Shown piece by piece: positions 56,680 to 64,000 of a stretch of DNA of 64,000 nucleotides. The stretch is from positions 434,001 to 498,000 of the forward strand of contig NQMI01000005.1 in the NCBI GenBank assembly GCA_002270565.1, written 5' to 3'. Below the pieces are notes generated by a model. The model did no database searches. It was given only the letters and a program-made list of their open reading frames with translations, and was not told the DNA's origin. Positions within the stretch are counted from its first letter, which is position 1. Every line of letters begins with the position of its first letter. The stretch is from Stenocarpella maydis. Taxonomy: Eukaryota; Ascomycota; Sordariomycetes; Diaporthales; Diaporthaceae. The position numbers and the translations under genes were made by a program.

Positions 56680-57134
56680 AAATATAATAATTAAGGAGTT
56701 TCTAAGTATATAAGCCTAGAAGATTAAGGGTTTATATTTAGAATATATTATTAGGTAGTTATTAAGTAATATTATTAACTAATAATAATCACTAGCTATA
56801 AAGCTATCTAATACTAGGATTAAAAACTTAAATTAATAACTAAAGAGTCTGTTCTATGAAAGCTATCTACTGTAGTGATAATTATGTCCTTATATGTTCT
56901 TAACTCTTCAGTTGCTCGTTGCTGCTCATTGATCTTGGATGAGCACTTGCAGCCGTTGCTCGTTGCTGCTCATTGATCTTGGATGAGCACTTACAGCCGT
57001 TGCTTGTTGCTGCTTATTGATCTTGGATGAGCACTTGCACCTTGTGGGTCCACAGCCCTAACCCTGGGTCTTGGTAGGCAGTGCTGACTTAGCAGTTGGG
57101 GTCCTGCGGGGTTGTGTCGTGTTGGCTCATAACA
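56680..57134 (-). repeat. Gypsy 5' LTR (upper-coordinate copy)
   Basis: Starts TGTTATGAGCC on the minus strand. It contains three direct units of 44 bp (about 56911-57038; core GCTGCTCATTGATCTTGGAT) that are missing from the other LTR. The outer flank is GCAAC. Confidence 0.65.
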
Positions 57135-57550
57135 GCAACCTCCTTAGCATTTTAAATACCACGCTGGGTAGCATAATTAGCAGCTGTTTGCTTATTCTGA
57201 GGGCCCTTTAAGCGGGCTGCTGGCTTGCGTTTAGCAGTAGTAGCCTCCTTTGCCTTTATTATAGGCTTCTGGGTATATGATAGCGCTATTAAGGGCTTAG
57301 TATATTCTTTATTGGTAAAGCGGATAACTTAGCGTTATGAATGAGTATATAGGCGTAAAGGTTTGATTCTGCTACTTCTAACTATCCTAGAGATATATGT
57401 AAATTGGGCTTGGCGATAGCTTTATGATGATAGCGATATCAAGAAGGTTGTTTATAAGGATATTGGTGAGTACTCCGCGTTTTGGTAGCGAAATCGGTGT
57501 GGCGGAGGATCAGCTAAAAACGACAGGGGGGGGGGACGTTCGTTTTGAAC
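57135..57550. other. Stretch between gypsy LTR and MULE
   Basis: About 415 bp. On the minus strand it reads as Lys/Ala/Thr-rich text (AKEATTAKRKPAARLKGPQN) without a start or clear family. It may be the host gene or element into which gypsy inserted. A run of Gs lies near 57526-57534. Confidence 0.35.
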
Positions 57551-60340
57551 GCGGATATCGCACATAAGAAAACAGATAGCAAACATAACGCTAGTAACTA
57601 AGCACCCGGCCGGTTGCCGCCAGCAACGCTGCAGCCAATAGGAAAGCCGCGTTCCGCTGATGTAATGGCGCTAGTGCCGGGGGCCCTTGAATTTGATGAC
57701 CTCGAGTGCTGATTTTGAGGGCCTCCTCAAGGGGCTATAGGGCCACATATGTTGTTAACCAACGCGCCTCACACCACCCAACCCCTATCACCCACCACCC
57801 ACCCCTAACGCCCTTAATAAATAAATAAACTACCCAGACTAGTTAATTAAGCATTATTAATTACCCCTATCTAGTTATCAGATGTTTTTTTAGTGTTATA
57901 GCAATAGCATATATGCCAGACTATAGCGGCCTTAAGCCGTAATAATGCAACTATCAATAATAAAAAATATTACTGCTATAAACCACCACAACCAGCCCCC
58001 CACCACCCCCTTCCTAAACTATTTCACAATAGCTATAATACTTTTATAATCTTTATGCGGAACTAAATTTTTAGCAAAGTAATCCGGGTTTTATATAGCT
58101 TATAAAGTTCTTCCCTTAAATGGCCTTACATATACCGGCCAGTATGCCCGGCCCAGTAATAAGAAAATATTTTTCCTTTATTATCAAAAGTGGTGACAGG
58201 AAGGCAACTGCACATTACATAAGAAACAACCAGCAAAGGGGTCTTCAGGTTTAAGGAGGGAAGCCATACTAATCACGGCCCACAGACGTCCCGAGGCTCA
58301 ACGCGGATTCATAAAGCATCGCAAGAACACCACAAATTCCTCACTCATAGCTCAAGACCCATCACAAGCAAGCCACAGCTCAAGGCTGCCTCATCCCAGT
58401 ACCCAGACATTAAGGTGGGAAACAACACTATGAAGAACTAGCTCGCCAGCTTTCAATAACAGAAATAAAGCATATATACACTAACCCAGATAATACCATA
58501 CTACCTTAAAAAAAGGAGACTTGAAAAGATTAAAAAAAAAAAAAAAAAAAAAAAAAATAGCCTCTATAGTATATAATGCAGCAGGTCCAATGGATTTAAG
58601 AGCAGCGTTTTTAGCAATATCTCACTTAATTACACATACTTAACAAATCAGAAGAAGCTGCCATACTTCCAAGGCACTATTATAACCCACATAAAGAAGA
58701 TTTTGCCTCTCTTTTAGGGTATTATGGATAACAAGAAGGAATCAGGCTTCCGGTAGCTGCTAGAGCAGGTTCACAATCTCCTCCAGGAGTGTAAAAATGA
58801 GGACCCTTCACTCTTTATTACAGACTATAATACCACCTTAATTAACGCTCTAGCAAAAGAATTTCCTTAATTAAAACATCAGCTTTATATCTTCCATATT
58901 AATATAAATGTTATCCTTAATATTAAGAAGAAATAGCGGAAGCCAGGCCAGGAGGAATCGCCTATAGCTACTAAGGATAAAAACTCCACGGGAAGCCCGG
59001 ATCCCAAGGATCCTAAGAGTAATAATGAAGATTTCAGACTTCAGAATATGCTGTAGAGAAACACTACTATAGCGCCTTCGAAAGTGCCTACCCTCAGTGC
59101 CATCCCCAACACCCGAATAGCCCTCTTCAACCTCTTTAAGACTATAGAGTTTGCTACTGATTATAAGACCTATAAGACAGCCTGGGAGCGTTTATAAGAG
59201 AATTCTCAGCTTAGAGACAATCCTTAACTATCTTAAGATATATTATGTTAATAAGAAGGAGGAGATCATTACCAAATGGGCTGGGCATAAGACCTGTAAG
59301 ATCCTTAACTTCAGCTTACATACAACATCCTCTACTAAGCGGATGCACCAGAAAATCAAGCTCCAGCTAGGCCACGGGATGGGGAATGTCTACTCGTTTA
59401 AGGCTGCGTTTCAGGCTTCAGGAGACTGCTCGTAAAACCACCACACCAAAAAAAACAAAAACGCGGACATAAACAGATACAAAGCAGGGGATATACACAT
59501 CAAGTAGCAGGAACACACCAAGCATCTCACAAAGCAACGAACATACATACAAATCAAGGAGAAACACCACAAAAGATGCTTATCAGGGTAATTAACCAAT
59601 CCCAAATAACCTATTAACATAACACTAATAAGGGGACGTATAACATTTACGGGAGGTCAACCAAAACATCCACTTCATCGACCCACTCCACAAATAATAA
59701 CAACGCCAAATCTAAAAAGAAAAATAAAAAAAAAAAAAAAGAGGGCATCTTTAACATTGGAGGGCTAAATAACCCATCAGACCTCCTCCACTACCACAAG
59801 CCTAGGCACCAGGCTGTGAAAAGACAGGGCGGACTTCCACATAACCGTAAACTCACTCTTAAGTAGACGATACAACCTCAAGTCCCAAGGACCAAGCGGC
59901 GGCCGCCCAAGCAAAAAAACACTAAGGGAAGCTACAATACCAGGCAATCCCAGCACGCCGCCCACCAGCATACACGCAGCCAACTACAATCCACAGGCTT
60001 CCAGCAATAGATTTAACGCTTAATTTAAAATATAAAAAAAAGTTAAGATGCATCATTATTTACGCGATAAGGACGGCGTAACGAAAATATACTAACAATC
60101 GCACTACTTATCTACATGAACTTCATCGGCGACGCGCAAAGTAATAGAGTATTTTCTACACTTGCAAGATTGCAATTGTGCAAAACAACGAATTTGCCGC
60201 CGCCGGTTCGATGCATAACCAGGCACGCTGACGACACAAACTAGGACCAACGCAGACTTAATACTGGCCTCCCCTGCTTCCGTCTTATACCATCCGTTTT
60301 TTTATGTGCGGTAGCCGGTTTCTTATGTGCGAATATCCGC
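57551..60340 (+). mobile_element. Mutator-like (MULE) DNA transposon remnant
   Basis: Ends carry inverted repeats: GCGGATATCGCACATAAGAAA at the left (57551-57571) and its reverse complement, with one extra base, at 60319-60340. Between them a plus-strand frame (about 58720-59300) reads FITDYNTTLINALAKEFP then KHQLYIFHININVILNIKKK. This matches the MULE transposase core (F-x-TD-x-x-x-ALxNAL...FP...HxL-C-x-WH-x-x-KNV). Later pieces (ALFNLFKTIEFATDYKTYKT) fit the following helical region. Stops interrupt the frame. A long A-run (about 58532-58556) sits inside. AT content is lower than in the copia and gypsy blocks. An expected 8-10 bp target duplication was not identified. Confidence 0.75.
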
Positions 60341-60604
60341 ATTCTTCGTTTTCCACAGACAGCAGCCAGATCCGGTGCCGTGATTTTAGCACTCTACACG
60401 CCAGTTATTCCGGGCCGACGGTGTCATTCTCTCATCACAACCCTAACTATAAATACCAGGTATGAAGCCCCTGCTAGGGCCCTAGGAGCTATTTATCCAA
60501 GTAGTCAGGGCTTAAAAATACTAATAGAAATAAGCATCAAGGGGATCCACCCTTATTACTCACTCTACTCACTCCTCCCGTAAACCCCCTCCACGCCACC
60601 CAAT

Positions 60605-60870
60605 AGGGCCCTTCAGGTATGCCCAGAGAAGGAGCCCTTCAAATACCCAGAGAGAGGGCCGCTACATACCTAAAGAGAGGTCCTTTATGCACCTAGAGGA
60701 AGGACCCTTCACATGCTTAGAGGGAGGGCCTCCACAAAGGCCCTTCACATGCTTAGAGGAAGCCCCTCCACAAAGGGCCCTTCATGTGCCCAGAGGGAGG
60801 GCCTTTCACATCCTAAAAGAAGAGCTCTCACATGCTTAGAGGAGAGGCCCCCTAGGCCCTTCAGGTCCAG
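60605..60870. repeat. Imperfect ~30-bp minisatellite
   Basis: About eight or nine diverged units built on CCCTTCACATGCTTAGAGGA with variable AGGGCC spacers. It lies between the MULE remnant and the RNase III-like gene. I see no open frame through it. Confidence 0.8.
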
Positions 60871-61169
60871 GTTCTCCCACGAACTAATCAGCATGCAGAC
60901 ATTATTACCAATCAGAGGCTGAGAGTTCTGGTGAACCATTTAGGCAGTATGATGTATTAAGACTCTGTTCATAGACTACTCGTGCAGAATAGCATATATT
61001 CTGTGTCTTCCCCTCATCCCACACACTGCGCATCCTGCATCCTCCTCGACTGGTTTTCTTAACAAGTATCGCCCTCAACCTGAACATCTTCATTTCTCGA
61101 ATCCATGTATTGACTCATCTCATCCTCACGACTTGACTACACAAATCCACGGCATTGACTTTGGCAACA
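60871..61169. other. Upstream region of the RNase III-like gene
   Basis: About 300 bp of normal composition with a pyrimidine-rich leader ending ...GGCAACAATGG at the start codon. Probably promoter and 5' UTR. Confidence 0.5.
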
Positions 61170-61685
61170 ATGGATAAGGCGTCCAAGCTTGAGTTGGCCC
61201 AGGAGATTCTGGGATGCGAATTCAGGGATCCCAGCCTGCTATGGGAAGCCCTTCAGGCGCCCGGTTCTGGCGTTGAGTCTGATGCGGGCCACATGTTTAC
61301 ACACGAGGGCCACAAGCCCTTAGCCGGGATTGGGGATGCCCTCTTGTCCCTTTACATCAAGGACCGGGCGCGCAACCGGCGTGAAACTGTTGGTAAGTAT
61401 CACCTGCACTACTCACACATACTCTTGACGTACTCAGCCGCTGAACACACTCCAGGAGTCGCCACGGACAACCTCAGGACCATGGGGAACAACCATCATC
61501 TGCAGGAGATATGTGATACCCACAAGCTCACCGCTTGCATCACCAGTAGCCCTGCACAGAAGGGAGCCGTCTCCCCTGGAGTAAAGAGTAGTTCGGTTGA
61601 AGCTGTTCTGGGTGCAATTTACAAGGACGGGAATGAAAGCATGGAACCCGTCAAGGCCGCCATACTCAAACTGGGCATCGCCTGA
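61170..61685 (+). CDS. RNase III-domain protein, catalytic residues partly lost
   Basis: Two exons: 61170-61392 and 61438-61685 (156 aa). The GTAAGT donor is clear. The acceptor could be at 61437 (45-nt intron) or 61455, and both keep the frame. LGCEFRDPSLLWEALQAPGS is the first RNase III helix pair. PLAGIGDALLSLYIKDRARN stands where the signature E-x-LEFLGDAVL should be, and SVEAVLGAIYKDGN matches the D-x-x-EA-x-x-GAIYLDGG motif. Two of the four metal-binding acids are replaced: Glu by Ala in the signature, and Asp by Ser before VEA. There is no dsRNA-binding domain. Short, single-domain RNase III-like proteins of this type are, to my knowledge, common in Sordariomycetes; their role is not established. 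It may bind RNA or act as a ribosomal-type scaffold. It lies directly next to transposon remnants yet appears intact. Confidence 0.82.
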   Translation: MDKASKLELAQEILGCEFRDPSLLWEALQAPGSGVESDAGHMFTHEGHKPLAGIGDALLSLYIKDRARNRRETVGKYHLHYSHILLTYSAAEHTPGVATDNLRTMGNNHHLQEICDTHKLTACITSSPAQKGAVSPGVKSSSVEAVLGAIYKDGNESMEPVKAAILKLGIA

Positions 61686-63336
61686 TAACGTTATACACCC
61701 CCCCTGTTCACCCTGGTTTGATCGAAATGAGCATACACAAACCACCTGTGTAGATAACGCGCGACAGCTCTCGTGCAGCCGACCTGAGACATCCCAGGGA
61801 CCGTCCCGCCAGGGCCACCTCATAGCTCCACGCCCCTCGCGCCTCCCGGCTGCTGGCGCATGCATTCCTCTCAAACAAACCGCCATCAGGCCCCGCGTGG
61901 GAAAGTGGCTGTTCACACCTCACCCTGCTTCTCGAGAGGACTGCTCGCCGTCCGAAGGCACGCGGGGGCGTATGGGGAGAGCCTGCGGAGGCGCCCTGGC
62001 GGGAAGGGGCCCCGGGAGGCCTGAGGCCGGGAGCCTCTCCCGACGATGGCGGATCGATCTATCAACACGCAGCCACCGGACGCTATCGTGTCGGGGTCTA
62101 GAGAAGGTCATGCGCTTTGGCGGCGATGCTCCAGACTCGCATCCGGGGCGCGGTCCGATCCGTGTAAAACAGGACGCTGGTTGGCGTTTGAGCCGGCTTC
62201 GCGGGAAGGACCTGTGGGGGGGCTGCAGGACGGCTGAGATTCCTTTTGCAGGCAGACAGACCTTTGAGGATGAAATGGACAGTTGCTTCTGTCACTGTAT
62301 TTGAGGCTCAACCCTCACCTTGTTCACGCTCACCCATCCACCATGGGGAAATGTTTTTGGATCGAAACGGGGACGTGTCTTGGTTATTGCACTTGAGGTT
62401 CAGCCCTCGCCTTTTTACATTCACCCATCCAACATGGGTGCGGAGACGGGGGGCCATGGAGGATTCAATGTTACAAGTTCGTTCGTCACGAGTCCAACCT
62501 TGTCCCGAGACCTGCCACACTCAACCGGTAATACTCATCATGGCACACTTCGCGGGCCGGATCGGGGGTTTTAATGAGTTCCTCATGAAAATGCCGAGGT
62601 GGAAGCGTGAACGTTTAGTTAGCCAGACGTGCAAACCCTCGGTGCATACTAGTATGTGGTGCTGGCGACACTAGAAGTAGGGTGCATTGTAGACTTTGAG
62701 ACCAGCGTGTCTACCAACTACCTAATTCGCGACGCAATGGGAGGGGACGGGACGAAGAGGCCCCGCCTCGGCGCGCACGAGGCATCAGTTCCCAGATGTC
62801 GCCGGTAGAGCCGTGTAATCATCTGCAGCCCCTAGGCATTGGTACCGAGCGGGCGCCCCAGGCGTGAACTCTAAATATAATGATGAATAAAGAGACTGGG
62901 GCCAGGGTTTGTCGAGGTGTATGTACTATAGTAGAATATAGCCTGTTCATCATATCTCTTTGAGGTGCACGACCCCCCGCCCCGCTTGGCTGATCCGGTG
63001 AACCTTATTTGCTTTCCCAAGACCGAAGGAGTCAAGTATTATTGATAGCATGTCTTAATCGCGAGGCATGTAGTTTATGGTTAAGACTACAACGGTATGA
63101 ACCAAGGTGCCTGCACATGTCATGTATGGGGGCCCGCACAGCTGATTCCCATGAAAATCTTTTTTTATTTTTTTATTTTTATCTTTTTGCTCTGACACTT
63201 GACCAGATGCCATACACAGCCAGATTCGCATTCATAGTTTTTCTCACTGTGGGAAACTATCAGCGACTTGAACACCGGAGATAATTGGATCCGTTCTGCA
63301 TCGGTGCCGCTCAGTCGGTGGATTGGTCCAGAATAA
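61686..63336. other. Intergenic region, no supported gene
   Basis: About 1.65 kb. A ~62-bp imperfect duplication occurs at about 62283-62345 and 62379-62440. Short open frames have no recognisable motif, and a T-run lies at 63163-63186. Confidence 0.5.
62283..62440. repeat. Imperfect ~62-bp direct duplication
   Basis: Two units share TTGAGG(C/T)TCA(A/G)CCCTC(A/G)CCTT and CA(C/T)TCACCCATCCA, separated by about 35 bp. Confidence 0.55.
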
Positions 63337-64000
63337 ATGGATTACTCTAACATGCCCGGCTGTGGTGTAAGTCAGGTTACCCGACACCGCCTGCATAGTG
63401 TTTGCTTGACTGACAGCTGCATTGATGATAGCTTGGATGCCTCGAAGGCTCCTTGTCCTATTCAGGATGCCCGCCTGCCAACGAGACGTGCCTTTGCCTG
63501 GACCAAGGCTTCAACGATGCCGTGACATCGTGCGTAAAGACCAGCTGTACAGTCATCGAGTCGCTCGGTAAGTACCTGCGAGTCGAGCTCAAAACATGTC
63601 ACACGTGAACTAATCATCACCCTGCTCCAGCCGTCAAGAACATTACTTCCGCCACCTGCGGCCTTCCCATACGACAGGAGACGCTCACAATCAACGCCCT
63701 GAGATATTCCCTCTTCCTGGTAGGGCTGCTGTCATTTGTCATGCGCATGGCGTCCAGGGCCCTGAGGCTCGCGCCGTGGGGCCATGACGATACGACAATT
63801 TTGATCCCAGGGGTTAGTATTATGCCATTACCCAATCGAGCCAAGCACCTGAGGCAGTACGTATATACGTATACGTGTGTGTGTGTGTGCGCCCCTAACG
63901 CTGACGCATCTCGTCTCCCCCCCAAAAGCTCCTCTCCGCCGGCTGGGTCGCCGGGAGTATCATGATGGAGCGCAACGGCCTGGGCCGCGACATCTGGACC
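63337..64000 (+). CDS. CFEM/PTH11-type membrane receptor, 5' part only
   Basis: Well supported exons are 63466-63567, 63631-63812 and 63929-64000 (open at the window end). They encode CPPANETCLCLDQGFNDAVT then SCVKTSCTVIESL, a CFEM Cys pattern. Next comes the first transmembrane helix (LRYSLFLVGLLSFVMRMASR), WGHDD, and ...SAGWVAGSIMMERNGLGRDIWT, the characteristic GLGRDIW loop of PTH11-like fungal G-protein-coupled receptors. Introns have GTAAGT and GTTAGT donors; the second contains a GT dinucleotide run (about 63874-63889). The upstream half of the CFEM domain is not resolvable: PGCG (about 63354) and VCLTDSCIDDSLDASKAPC (63407 on) lie in frames that do not join the CLC exon by any good intron. 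Either a small indel has broken the gene or the sequence has errors. The start codon is uncertain. Family members sense surfaces or host cues at the plasma membrane. Confidence 0.7.

Larger units (their letters stand above)
48690..57134 (-). mobile_element. Degenerate Ty3/gypsy retrotransposon
   Basis: Related direct repeats lie at about 48690-49150 and 56680-57134, taken as LTRs; the upper one begins TGTTATGAGCC on the minus strand. Minus-strand remnants appear in gypsy order: a CCHC knuckle relic in gag (about 55636-55690, first Cys codons mutated), a reverse transcriptase region with the YPLPLI...LDL..GYN plan (about 53290-53450), a YLDDIL core reading YLNNIL (about 53130-53150, Asp-to-Asn from G-to-A), and an integrase C-terminus reading EGDKVYLLYQNIKTKQPNEK (about 51270-51335). 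Stops are frequent throughout. The order gag-RT-integrase and the chromoviral-type GDKVYLL motif place it in gypsy rather than copia. It contains a solo LTR at 49358 and possibly a second nested remnant at 49962. Confidence 0.85.

Noticed and set aside
61597..62304. Plus-strand frame of 235 codons downstream of the RNase III-like gene
   Set aside because: It overlaps the real gene's last exon in another frame, and the rest is Arg/Pro-rich without motifs.
1..64000. tRNA or rRNA genes
   Set aside because: I looked for T-loop-like GTTCGA(A/T)TCC contexts and rRNA cores and found none with a convincing cloverleaf; short RNAs could still be missed by eye.

Overview
The window looks like nuclear DNA of a filamentous ascomycete (Pezizomycotina, most likely Sordariomycetes). 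Genes are GC-rich and split by short GT-AG introns of about 40-325 nt. They include typical fungal families: GH92 mannosidase, secreted intradiol dioxygenase-like protein, quercetinase-like cupin, CFEM/PTH11-type receptor and Arp6. Between them lie AT-rich transposon blocks full of stop codons whose mutations look like repeat-induced point mutation (RIP). The species cannot be named from the sequence alone.

Layout. 0-10.5 kb is a gene island: a Rossmann-fold NAD(P)-binding protein, a membrane-anchored aspartyl-protease-like protein that lacks both catalytic aspartates, and three hypothetical proteins. 10.9-11.5 kb holds a frameshifted gene remnant and one copy of an ~80-bp repeat. 12.7-21.8 kb is a RIP-degraded Ty1/copia element with direct LTRs. 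It carries two complete ~595-bp solo LTRs of another family, one palindromic LTR fragment around a 148-N gap, and a 355-bp duplication. 22.1-47.9 kb is the main gene island: UFD1/AZUL protein (-), F-box-like Cys-rich protein (+), intradiol dioxygenase (+), GH92 (-), cupin (-), a 25-residue metallothionein (-) sharing an intergenic region with ARP6 (+), and a ubiquitin-specific protease with a very long disordered tail (-). 48.7-57.1 kb is a RIP-degraded Ty3/gypsy element on the minus strand, with one solo LTR showing a perfect target-site duplication. 57.55-60.34 kb is a Mutator-like (MULE) element remnant with near-perfect inverted repeats. 61.2-64 kb has a small RNase III-like gene and the 5' part of a CFEM/PTH11-type receptor that runs off the end.

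How the genes fit together. I see no biosynthetic cluster or multi-gene operon-like system. Three neighbours belong to the ubiquitin system (UFD1-like, F-box-like, USP) and three encode secreted enzymes for aromatic compounds or glycans (intradiol dioxygenase, quercetinase-like cupin, GH92). I infer no shared pathway. The most notable items are the pseudo-aspartyl protease with a matching Asp-to-Ser change at both catalytic motifs, the two-exon metallothionein that ORF callers would miss, and the solo-LTR family, one copy of which looks like a recombination product.

Exon coordinates come from reading frames and GT/AG signals by eye. No homology search was run; family names rest on motifs recognised in the translations.
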